DNA from: an uncultured Coriobacteriia bacterium
Lineage (GTDB): Bacteria > Actinomycetota > Coriobacteriia > Coriobacteriales > QAMH01
DNA: 5,353 nucleotides
Direction: 5' to 3'
Assembly: GCA_902493755.1 (NCBI GenBank)
Contig: CABURF010000099.1
Coordinates: 1 to 5,353 of the forward strand
A program made the position numbers and the translations under genes. Below the pieces are notes generated by a model that was not told the DNA's origin, did not search any database, and saw only the letters and a list, made by a program, of their open reading frames with translations. Below are positions 1-5,351 of this stretch, piece by piece (position 1 is the first letter of the stretch; each line of letters begins with the position of its first letter).

Positions 1-2
1 TC

Positions 3-602
3 ATGATGCTCGGTGACGAGAATCAGGCCATCCGGGAAGGCACGGCGAGCTTCGATGAGATTCGCGAGGTCTTCACGCGTTCATGTGGCTCGGTCGATAA
101 CTGCGAGCTCATGACAAGCTACCGCTCGTCGCCGGAGATTACGGCCCTGTTCACGAGCCTGCTCGATAACGAGGAGCGTGTGCGAGTCGAGTCCGTCCAG
201 CCGGCAGGTATCGAGCCGGTCATCATCGAATGCGCCGGTGACCTTGACTATGAGGTGCAGCTCAAGACGGCAGTCGAGGAGGCATTCGAATCCAAGTGCC
301 TAGCTGCCATCATCGCTCCCGATGCGCGCCGCCTGGCCAAGCTCGAGCAGCTGCTCGAAGATTTGCCCATCGTCACGGGTGCCGGCAAGGAGACCATGCC
401 CGAGCACGGCGTGCTGCTGCTCGACATCAAGCTTGCCAAGGGCCTCGAGTTCGACCAGGTCATTGTGCCTGATGCGGGCAATCGCTCCTACCCCGACGAG
501 ACACTCGCGCGTCACCGCCTCTACACCGCGATATCACGCGCAACCAAGAAGGTCACGCTCGTCGCCAACGGAAAGCTCACCAAGCTGCTACCCGGCAAAT
601 GA
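3..602 (+). CDS. Superfamily 1 DNA/RNA helicase, C-terminal part (HelD-like), 5' truncated by window edge
   Basis: The frame is open from the left edge, so the 199 residues seen are the C-terminal part of a larger protein. Several superfamily 1 helicase motifs are in order: GDENQAI near the start (motif III, GDxxQ type), SYRSSPEI at about residue 40 (motif IV region), KGLEFDQVIVPD at about 145-156 (motif V) and RLYTAISRATKKVTLV at about 172-187 (motif VI, with the arginine that contacts ATP). This layout, with the GLEFDxVIV and YTAxSRA signatures, is that of UvrD/Rep-type enzymes. The short spacing and the YRSxxEI block resemble HelD, an ATPase that frees stalled RNA polymerase from DNA. The Walker A part and the HelD-specific arms are outside the window, so HelD against another UvrD-like helicase is a judgement. 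The TGA stop at 600-602 lies inside a hairpin repeat. Confidence 0.8.
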   Translation: MMLGDENQAIREGTASFDEIREVFTRSCGSVDNCELMTSYRSSPEITALFTSLLDNEERVRVESVQPAGIEPVIIECAGDLDYEVQLKTAVEEAFESKCLAAIIAPDARRLAKLEQLLEDLPIVTGAGKETMPEHGVLLLDIKLAKGLEFDQVIVPDAGNRSYPDETLARHRLYTAISRATKKVTLVANGKLTKLLPGK

Positions 603-634
603 GACAAAAGTCGCCGGGGCAGTTTTGTCTCATT
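598..634 (+). terminator. 12-bp-stem hairpin over the helicase stop codon; possible terminator and dispersed repeat
   Basis: AATGAGACAAAA (598-609) and TTTTGTCTCATT (623-634) are exact reverse complements around a 13-base GC-rich loop. The helicase stop codon is part of the left arm. The position at the 3' end of a gene suggests transcript termination or 3'-end protection, but there is no long T-run beyond the stem, so this is not a textbook intrinsic terminator. Twelve bases of it (CAAATGAGACAA, 596-607) recur at 4554-4565 in another hairpin. Confidence 0.45.
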
Positions 635-656
635 CATCCGTATCCCGCAATCGCTG

Positions 657-662
657 TATCAT
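657..662 (+). promoter_or_regulatory. Candidate -10 box for the M20 amidohydrolase gene
   Basis: TATCAT matches five of six positions of the sigma-70 -10 consensus and lies 31 bases before the ATG at 694. No convincing -35 box is seen at 16-18 bases upstream; TTCATC at 633-638 is the nearest, weakly matching candidate. The call rests on position and one box only. Confidence 0.3.
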
Positions 663-681
663 AGGGCTGCGATTTCCGATG

Positions 682-687
682 AAGGAG
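682..687 (+). promoter_or_regulatory. Shine-Dalgarno site that fixes the M20 gene start
   Basis: AAGGAG lies six bases before the ATG at 694. It shows that translation was meant to begin there, although that ATG is in a different frame from the body of the protein. It is therefore the main evidence that the gene is frameshifted and not simply shorter. Confidence 0.75.
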
Positions 688-693
688 CCGAGC

Positions 694-1924
694 ATGTTCG
701 ACACAGCCGATACAGCACAGATTACCCGCAAGCTGAGCGAGCGACATCATTGCCCTGCGACGTCACTTCCACCAGCATCCCGAGCTCTCCGCTCAGGAAC
801 ACGCCACGAGCGACTACATATGCGCATGCCTCGACGAGCTCGGCATCCCCTACGAACGCATCACCGGACCGCATCCCGAAGACAAGCGTGACGAGCGAGA
901 CGAGTTCATCGGCACCGGTATCATCGCGACCATACGCGGCGAGGCACCGGACGCCTACGACAGCGAGGGTAATCCCGTCAAGCGCGTTGCCCTGCGCTGC
1001 GACATGGACGCACTGCCTGTCACCGAGAAAACCGAGCTGCCCTTCGCCTCACAGAACGACGGAGTCATGCACGCCTGTGGTCATGATTGCCACATGGCCA
1101 TGCAACTCGGCGCCGCTCGTATCCTCATGGACATGCGCAAACAACTGCATGGCGAGGTTCGCCTCATCTTCCAACCTGCCGAGGAAATCTCCATCGGCGC
1201 ACGTGACATGATTGCCGCCGGCGCACTTGACGGAGTGGACGCCATCTTCGGCCAGCACGTATGGAGCGAGGTCGATGCAGGGACATTTTCCGCCGAGCCA
1301 GGCAGCCGCATGGGCAACACGGACTGGTTCCGCATCGACATCGAAGGCTCGATGCCCCACAAGGGCCTGGACGCCATCGTCGTCGCCTGCGAAATCGTCG
1401 ACGCACTGCAGTTGCTCGTAAGTCGCCGATCGTCGCCCTTCGAGCCCGTCGTCGTCACCGTTGGCGAAATCCACGGTGGCACGGCTCGTAACATCATGGC
1501 AGGTAGCGCCTACATCACCGGCACCGTGCGCACGTGGAACAAGAAGACGCGTGACTTCATCGCGGAGAGACTCTCGCAGATGGGCGGCCGCATCGGCAAC
1601 GCCTATGGTGCGAGCATCGAAATCGAATACACGCCCGGCAATCCTGCCGTGGTAAACGACGAGGCCGTGACTCGCATTGCGGCGGTCGCTATCGAGAAGA
1701 CGCTTGGCAAGGAAGCAGTCGGAACGTATCACGGTACGCTGTCGGGTGAGGACTTTGCCGAATATTTGCAATACGTGCCCGGTGTCTTCGTCTTCACCGG
1801 CATCAACAATCCTGATATCGGTGCCGTCCATCCACAGCACAGCTGCTACTACACGGTCGACGAAAGCATACTCGCCCCCGGCGCAACCATCGCCGCGCAA
1901 TGGGCCCTCGACATGCTCTCTTAG
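694..1924 (+). pseudogene. M20-family (M20D-like) metallo-amidohydrolase, frameshifted and with a small internal deletion
   Basis: Enzymes of this family (hippurate, N-acyl-amino acid or IAA-amino acid hydrolases) cleave amide bonds of N-acyl amino acids with two metal ions. The ATG at 694 reads MFDTADTAQITRKLSER and then loses the family pattern. From about 743 the next frame reads DIIALRRHFHQHPELSAQE, the usual M20D N-terminus, and stays open to the TAG at 1922-1924. That frame has a TGA at 734-736 and no ATG, GTG or TTG between it and the conserved start, so the two pieces need a +1 or -2 base change around 736-746. Metal and catalytic motifs remain: DMDALP (from 1001), HACGHDCH (1070-1093), QPAEE (1172-1186), GQHVW, and a late HSCYYTVDE histidine. 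The dimerisation region reads IEGSMPHKG, where the family normally has about five more residues including His-Gly/Ala. Joined, the product would be about 410 residues, near the family's usual 380-400. A sequencing error could explain the frameshift alone. Confidence 0.85.
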
Positions 1925-1939
1925 ACCTTGATGCCCCTG

Positions 1940-1987
1940 TGTCATTTCGAGCGGAAGGGCGAAGCCCCGAAGTCGAGAAATCTCCCC
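1940..1987 (+). repeat. Dispersed palindromic unit (TGTCATTTCG...GAGAAATC type), copy A
   Basis: The unit starts TGTCATTTCGAGCGG and ends GTCGAGAAATCTCCCC. Its middle holds GGGC-GAA-GCCC, a small stem, and the ends TTTCGA/TCGAGAAA can pair loosely. It fills most of the 63-base gap between the convergent M20 gene and the glycosylase and stops exactly at the glycosylase stop codon (TTA at 1988-1990). Related units lie at 3509-3617 and 4507-4556. It may serve both genes as a 3'-end structure. Confidence 0.65.
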
Positions 1988-2476
1988 TTACCCTCGAATC
2001 ACCCGATACGCTTCGATAAGCTCGTCAAGGCCCATTACCGCGTTTGCCGGACTCGTCGAAGGCAGACGCGCGCACTCTCGCCCATATACGGGTTCTAAAT
2101 AACGCTGATAGAGCTCATGCGCCTTTGCACCCGTCGCGTAAACGCGCTCAATGGGCGCCGTAACGAGAATACGCGACAAATCATTGGGCACGGCGTTCTG
2201 AATGCTCGCGTCCGATGCACCCTTGATGGTACAGCTTGCGAGCACATCCCACATCGCGATACCGTTGCGCAGCAGAAAGACGCGGCGCTCCTCAACAGTC
2301 TGTGGCATATCCTCACCTGTTACCGCCGCAAGCACCTTCCACATGCGGTTTTGCGGATGAGCATAGAAGAAGCCAAGCTCTCGCGACTTGGGCGAAGGAA
2401 ATGTGCCGAGCAACAAGACGCGTGAGCGCTCATTGAATACCGGCTCGATCTCGTGAATATGTCGCGTGTATTCCAT
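1988..2476 (-). CDS. DNA-deoxyinosine (hypoxanthine-DNA) glycosylase, UDG superfamily
   Basis: The protein would excise hypoxanthine, the deamination product of adenine, from DNA and so start base excision repair. From the start chosen here it has 162 residues, normal for this small single-domain family. Visible motifs: LGTFPSPKSRE (23-33), HPQNRMW (40-46, with the motif I asparagine that I recall as important in the HDG family), GIAMWDVLASCTIKGASDASI (about 72-92) and LPSTSPAN (138-145), the motif II-like loop near the C-terminus. This order is typical of the HDG branch (often called UDG family 6), not of UNG or MUG. The start is uncertain. ATG at 2476 gives MEYTRHIHEIEPVF, which begins where the family similarity begins. 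ATG at 2491 adds five residues; ATG at 2554 would translate straight through a strong hairpin and is unlikely. None of the three has a good ribosome site. Confidence 0.88.
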   Translation of the reverse strand: MEYTRHIHEIEPVFNERSRVLLLGTFPSPKSRELGFFYAHPQNRMWKVLAAVTGEDMPQTVEERRVFLLRNGIAMWDVLASCTIKGASDASIQNAVPNDLSRILVTAPIERVYATGAKAHELYQRYLEPVYGRECARLPSTSPANAVMGLDELIEAYRVIRG

Positions 2477-2496
2477 GGGCTCAGTGTACATGAGGA

Positions 2497-2543
2497 AAGT
2501 GGGAGTGGAACAAATGACCTGTCCATTTGTCCCACTCCCACTT
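2497..2543 (-). repeat. 20-bp-arm hairpin in the leader of the glycosylase gene
   Basis: The arms 2497-2516 and 2524-2543 are reverse complements except at one position, with a 7-base loop. On the plus strand the exception is an A-C mismatch; in RNA read from the minus strand it is a G-U pair, so all 20 pairs form in the glycosylase direction. The structure ends 5 bases before the ATG at 2491 and 20 bases before the ATG at 2476. It could limit ribosome access to the glycosylase start or be a mobile palindromic repeat. It contains ACAAATG, also present in the repeat near 4553. Confidence 0.75.
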
Positions 2544-2664
2544 ATCTTAGTCATATTGTCTAAAATATCGATGTGTCCAATACGTCCGAATCTCGGCGTT
2601 TGGCAATTTATCTAACCCATACTTGCTGATTTGGGGTAGGATGCTGCATGTCGAAGGAGAAAGC
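2544..2664. promoter_or_regulatory. Divergent promoter region between the glycosylase and amidohydrolase genes
   Basis: This AT-rich stretch must hold the start signals for both divergent genes. On the plus strand TAAAAT (2561-2566) and TAGGAT (2637-2642) resemble -10 boxes, but neither has a clear -35 partner. On the minus strand TTGGAC (2580-2575) and TATGAC (2555-2550) are 19 bases apart, longer than ideal. I cannot assign either promoter firmly. Confidence 0.3.
2654..2659 (+). promoter_or_regulatory. Shine-Dalgarno site deciding the amidohydrolase start
   Basis: AAGGAG lies five bases before the ATG at 2665, so the protein begins MAIIDAHAH. An in-frame TTG at 2623 and an ATG at 2641 would give longer proteins but have no comparable ribosome site and would add residues before the conserved metal-binding start. 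Confidence 0.75.
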
Positions 2665-3471
2665 ATGGCAATTATCGATGCGCACGCGCATATCTATCCA
2701 GAGAAAATCGCAACGAGAGCCGTCGAAGCAGTCGGCGCATTTTACGGCGTTGGCATGTACGATGGCGGCACTTGTAACCCAGGTACGCCCGAGGCGCTGC
2801 TTGCCTGCACGGACGCCTCTCCCATTACGCACTTCATCGTCCACTCGGTTGCCACGACGCCCCATGCCGTGACGAGCATCAATGACTTCATCGCCGAGCA
2901 AGCGCACGCGCATCCCGAGTTTATCGGCTTCGGCACCATGCATCCTGATTTCGAGGACAAGGAAGCCGAGGTCGAGCGAGCGATTGAGCTCGGTCTGCAT
3001 GGCTTCAAGATCCATCCCGACACGCAGATGGTCGATACCGATGATCCTCGCCTCATGGAGTTCTACGAAATCATCGCCGGTCGCCTGCCCATTACCATCC
3101 ATACCGGCGACTATCGTCACGACTTCTCGCATCCGCGCAGACTCGCGTACGTGCTTGACACGTTCCCGAACCTTGTCGTGGATGCGGCACACTTCGGAGG
3201 CTGGTCAATCTATGACCAGGGCTACGATTACCTGGGAAAATACGACAACCTCTTCATCGATACCTCGAGCTCGCAGCCGCTCATGGGCAACCGTCACACG
3301 GCGGAGCTCGTACGTATGTGGGGTGTCGACCGCGTCATGTGGGGCAGCGATCACCCGATGTGGAGCCCCATCAGCGAATACGAGGCTTTCCGCGGTCTCG
3401 ACTTTGCCGACGAGGAGTTCGACGCCATGCTCTGGCACAACGCTGAGCGCTTCGCCGGCGTCACCGTGTAA
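2665..3471 (+). CDS. Metal-dependent amidohydrolase, amidohydrolase 2 (ACMSD-like) family
   Basis: The 268-residue protein is a complete TIM-barrel hydrolase of the amidohydrolase superfamily. Members include ACMSD and related decarboxylases or hydrolases acting on small organic acids. Metal and active-site motifs lie in the expected order: DAHAH at 5-9 (the HxH pair on strand 1), GFKIHPD at 113-119, TIHTGD at 144-149, DAAHFGG at 173-179 and WGSDHPMW at 226-233, whose aspartate is the usual catalytic residue. There is no signal peptide or membrane segment, so it should act in the cytoplasm. The length is close to that of many bacterial family members. It has its own leader and no codirectional neighbour in the window, so it seems to be transcribed alone. 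The substrate cannot be read from the sequence; annotation as an amidohydrolase family protein is as far as the evidence goes. Confidence 0.9.
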   Translation: MAIIDAHAHIYPEKIATRAVEAVGAFYGVGMYDGGTCNPGTPEALLACTDASPITHFIVHSVATTPHAVTSINDFIAEQAHAHPEFIGFGTMHPDFEDKEAEVERAIELGLHGFKIHPDTQMVDTDDPRLMEFYEIIAGRLPITIHTGDYRHDFSHPRRLAYVLDTFPNLVVDAAHFGGWSIYDQGYDYLGKYDNLFIDTSSSQPLMGNRHTAELVRMWGVDRVMWGSDHPMWSPISEYEAFRGLDFADEEFDAMLWHNAERFAGVTV

Positions 3472-3508
3472 CTCCGCCCACAAGGTATCCGGAGCACGGT
3501 GCTTCCCT

Positions 3509-3617
3509 CCTTGTCATTTCGGGCATAGTCGAGAAATCCCGCCCTCGCATTTTCTTGGTTTGCGATGCGGGAGTTTTCCCCGATCCGGCGCTACGCACCT
3601 CTGGTCGAATGACAAGG
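3509..3617. repeat. Dispersed palindromic element, copy B: two inverted units head to head
   Basis: The ends CCTTGTCATTTCG (3509-3521) and CGAATGACAAGG (3606-3617) are inverted repeats apart from one extra T. Inside, GAGAAATCCCGC (3531-3542) and GCGGGAGTTTTC (3567-3578) also pair with two mismatches, around an AT-rich centre. The element therefore looks like one TGTCATTTCG...GAGAAAT unit followed by a second, inverted and diverged. It fills most of the 175-base gap between the convergent amidohydrolase and dehydrogenase genes, which otherwise shows no gene. It could be a non-autonomous mobile element (REP/MITE-like) and could act as a two-way terminator. Confidence 0.65.
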
Positions 3618-3646
3618 AAAGGATCGTTCGTTTCGCCAAGCTATCC

Positions 3647-4402
3647 CTACGTGCGCGCCAGGCCATCGATCGGGAGCACAGCACCCGAGATGTAGCTCGC
3701 CATATCGGAAGCGAGAAAGACGACACCGTCAGCAATGTCCTCGGGCTCGCCCATGCGACCAAGCGGAATCGTTGCAATAAGCGGCTTGATGACCTCGTCG
3801 GGCAGCGCGTCGACCATGTCGGTGTGGATGACACCCGGTGCGACGGCGTTCACGCGAATGCCCTTGCCGGCGAGCTCACGCGCCAGTGATAGTGTCAAAC
3901 CGTTGACGGCGAATTTCGTCGTCGGGTAGGCGCAACCGGCGGGTTGTCCGTCACGACCAACCATCGAGCTCGTGTTGACGATGGCGCCGCCACCCTGCTC
4001 GATCATGATGCGCGCAGCAGCCTGCGAGCAGACGAACACCGCGTTAAGGTTGAGGTCGACGATACGCTCGAACTCCTCGACCGTGTAGTCCACGAGCGGC
4101 GTGCGCGAGCTCACACCCGCGTTGTTGCACAGGATGTCGAGGCTCCCGAAAGCGTTCACAACCTCGTTAAACGCCGCAGCGACGGCATCCGGGTCGTTGA
4201 GATTGGGAGCGATGGCAATCAGGCGGTCGGCCAGCGCCGGATCCTCTTCGACGAGCTTGGCAACCGCGGCTTCGGCCGTCTCCATGCGCGAACCGGCAAC
4301 GGCAACGTTCGCACCCGTATCAAGCATGGTGCGCACGATGGCCAGACCAATTCCACGCGTCCCGCCGGTGACGACGGCATTCTTACCTTCCAGAATCTTC
4401 AT
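3647..4402 (-). CDS. Short-chain dehydrogenase/reductase, FabG-like (classical SDR)
   Basis: This 251-residue protein is a complete NAD(P)-dependent oxidoreductase of the classical SDR type that interconverts carbonyl and alcohol groups. Visible features: the Rossmann cofactor motif TGGTRGIG at 12-19, NNAG at 93-96, the active-site set Asn118 (in DLNLN), Ser146 (NTSSMVG), Tyr159 and Lys163 (YPTTK), and VNAVAPGVIHTDM at 184-196. The spacing of Ser, Tyr and Lys matches E. coli FabG. The start at 4402 is chosen because GAAGGGGG lies five bases upstream and MKILEGKNAVVTGG starts where the family does; an in-frame ATG at 4438 would add 12 unsupported residues. There are no fatty-acid synthesis genes beside it, so it need not be the true FabG and could reduce a sugar, polyol or other ketone. 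It faces the amidohydrolase and follows hisF in the same direction after a long gap with fold-backs, so it is probably transcribed separately. Confidence 0.9.
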   Translation of the reverse strand: MKILEGKNAVVTGGTRGIGLAIVRTMLDTGANVAVAGSRMETAEAAVAKLVEEDPALADRLIAIAPNLNDPDAVAAAFNEVVNAFGSLDILCNNAGVSSRTPLVDYTVEEFERIVDLNLNAVFVCSQAAARIMIEQGGGAIVNTSSMVGRDGQPAGCAYPTTKFAVNGLTLSLARELAGKGIRVNAVAPGVIHTDMVDALPDEVIKPLIATIPLGRMGEPEDIADGVVFLASDMASYISGAVLPIDGLART

Positions 4403-4407
4403 ATTGA

Positions 4408-4415
4408 CCCCCTTC
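4408..4415 (-). promoter_or_regulatory. Shine-Dalgarno site deciding the SDR start
   Basis: Read on the minus strand this is GAAGGGGG, five bases before the ATG at 4402. It supports that start over the ATG at 4438. Confidence 0.65.
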
Positions 4416-4434
4416 AATATATACGATGAGAAGA

Positions 4435-4459
4435 ACAATACCCCATCATGTCCTCATGA
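4435..4459 (-). promoter_or_regulatory. Possible SDR promoter -10 (TATTGT) with a small inverted repeat beside it
   Basis: On the minus strand TATTGT (4440-4435) could be a -10 box about 32 bases before the ATG. Directly upstream is TCATG-AGGA-CATGA (4459-4446), a five-base inverted repeat that would lie between the -35 and -10 positions, where a repressor might bind. The -35 match is poor, and such short repeats arise by chance, so this is a weak call. Confidence 0.22.
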
Positions 4460-4506
4460 CGAAGCAGCAACGTGCACATCCTTATCCTCTACACAATGAC
4501 GCGCGA

Positions 4507-4556
4507 GGAGATTTCTCCGCTTCGGCGCCTCACGGCGCCTTCGGTCGAAATGACAA
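4507..4556 (-). repeat. Dispersed palindromic unit, copy C (minus orientation)
   Basis: Read on the minus strand the unit begins TTGTCATTTCGACCGAAGG and ends GGAGAAATCTCC, matching copies A and B at both ends. Its middle holds GGCGCC on each side of a four-base spacer (4524-4539), giving a 6-bp GC stem. It lies in the 322-base gap between hisF and the SDR gene. The gap otherwise holds the two fold-backs at 4556-4588 and 4645-4712 and no supportable gene. Confidence 0.65.
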
Positions 4557-4588
4557 ATGAGACAATGTCTCTGAGTAACTGTCTCATT
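4556..4588. repeat. Hairpin sharing the CAAATGAGACAA sequence with the one after the helicase gene
   Basis: AATGAGACA (4556-4564) and TGTCTCATT (4580-4588) pair over 9 bp. A shorter alternative, GAGAC-AAT-GTCTC (4559-4571), uses the same left arm, so the two folds exclude each other. The left arm abuts repeat copy C. The 12-mer CAAATGAGACAA (4554-4565) is identical to 596-607, which marks these as related repeats with different loops. Confidence 0.55.
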
Positions 4589-4644
4589 ATCTTCCCCTAT
4601 CTTCGGCAAAGCAGGGGATACCGTCTCAAGCAAAACATCGCCTA

Positions 4645-4712
4645 GACGTCGATGGGATATGCGACCGAGGCGAATGGGTTTCTGAGCCTCGGTCGCATAT
4701 CCCATCGACGTC
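4645..4712 (-). terminator. Perfect 27-bp inverted repeat 12 bases after hisF; possible terminator
   Basis: The arms 4645-4671 and 4686-4712 are exact reverse complements over 27 bases, around a 14-base loop. The arms begin and end with GACGTC and GAGGC-type sequence. It starts 12 bases beyond the hisF stop, so a role at the 3' end of that transcript is likely. Against a plain intrinsic terminator, the stem is much longer than needed and on the minus strand the nearest T-run (TTTT, 4637-4634) comes only after 7 more bases. Terminator, mRNA-protecting hairpin or mobile palindrome all remain possible. Confidence 0.5.
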
Positions 4713-4724
4713 CAGCAGCACCCT

Positions 4725-5351
4725 TTACAGCCGCACGGGTATCCCCTGCTTCGCCATGTACTCCTTCACCTGACGCACCGTGAGCTCACCGAAGTGAAAG
4801 ACGCTTGCCGCGAGCACGGCGTCAGCCTCGCCTTCGATAATGCCTTGTGCGAAGTGCTCGAGCTTCCCCACGCCGCCACTTGCGATGACCGGGATGTCGA
4901 CTGCGCGCGCGACCGTACGCGTGAGCGCGATGTCAAAGCCGTCCTTGGAGCCATCGCAATCCATGGATGTGAGCAGAATCTCGCCCGCGCCGCGCCGCGC
5001 CGCCTCACGTGCCCACTCGATGGCGTCGATACCTGTATCTTTACGACCCCCATGTACGTACGCTGTCCACTTATCTGAGCCATCCGATGCCCTTTTGGCA
5101 TCGATAGCCACCAAAATCGCCTGGCTGCCGAACGCAAGCGCCCCAGCGGTGATGATTGAAGGATCCGCGAGCGCGGCAGAGTTGAGCGAGACCTTATCAG
5201 CACCCGCAGCTATCATCTGCCGCATGTCATCGACGCACTTGAAGCCACCACCCACCGCATAGGGAATGTGAACTTCCTCGCTCGCACGTGACGCCATCGC
5301 AATAGTCGTCTTGCGCCCCTCGTGCGTCGCGGTGATGTCGAGGAAGATGAC
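4725..5351 (-). CDS. hisF: Imidazole glycerol phosphate synthase cyclase subunit HisF, N-terminus beyond window
   Basis: HisF forms the TIM-barrel half of the HisF-HisH complex. It uses ammonia from HisH to convert PRFAR into imidazole glycerol phosphate and AICAR, linking histidine and purine synthesis. The 208 residues seen start VIFLDIT (usual FLDIT strand) and include PYAVGGGFKCVDDMR, GADKVSLNSAA, VAIDAKR (its aspartate at 5102-5100 matches catalytic Asp130 of the Thermotoga enzyme), GAGEILLTSMDCDG, IPVIASGGVGKLEHF and LAASVFHF near the end. Alignment to that aspartate implies about 46 residues are missing, including the first catalytic aspartate near residue 11. The frame continues through the right edge, so the internal ATG at 5297 is not the start. 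GGGFKCV differs slightly from the common GGGIRTV. No histidine gene follows it here, so it is probably the last gene of its operon. Confidence 0.97.
   Translation of the reverse strand, partial: VIFLDITATHEGRKTTIAMASRASEEVHIPYAVGGGFKCVDDMRQMIAAGADKVSLNSAALADPSIITAGALAFGSQAILVAIDAKRASDGSDKWTAYVHGGRKDTGIDAIEWAREAARRGAGEILLTSMDCDGSKDGFDIALTRTVARAVDIPVIASGGVGKLEHFAQGIIEGEADAVLAASVFHFGELTVRQVKEYMAKQGIPVRL

Noticed and set aside
750..1211. Plus-strand open frame of 153 residues at the M20 gene
   Set aside because: It is the third frame across the M20 N-terminal region. The conserved IIALRRHFHQHPE and DMDALP sequences are not in it.
1049..1945. Minus-strand open frame of 298 residues
   Set aside because: It lies opposite the M20 gene, whose plus-strand protein has clear catalytic motifs. 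The minus-strand product has none and reflects GC-biased codons.
2477..2554. Extended N-terminus for the glycosylase starting at the ATG at 2554
   Set aside because: The extra residues are encoded by the 20-bp-arm hairpin, have no family match and no ribosome site. I kept the ATG at 2476, with 2491 as the alternative.
2608..3192. Minus-strand open frame of 194 residues
   Set aside because: It is the complement of the amidohydrolase gene, which has a ribosome site and all its metal-binding motifs on the plus strand.
2882..3889. Plus-strand open frame of 335 residues
   Set aside because: It overlaps the amidohydrolase in another frame, then crosses the repeat and runs antisense into the SDR gene. 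The composition is rich in Ser, Arg and Thr and shows no domain.
3944..4429. Plus-strand open frame of 161 residues
   Set aside because: It is antisense to the SDR gene, which has complete cofactor and active-site motifs.
4454..4705. Minus-strand reading frame of 83 residues between hisF and the SDR gene
   Set aside because: It starts inside the 27-bp inverted repeat and runs through two other repeats. The CHFDRRRREAPKRR part is the typical translation of the TGTCATTTCG repeat, and no ribosome site or family match is seen.
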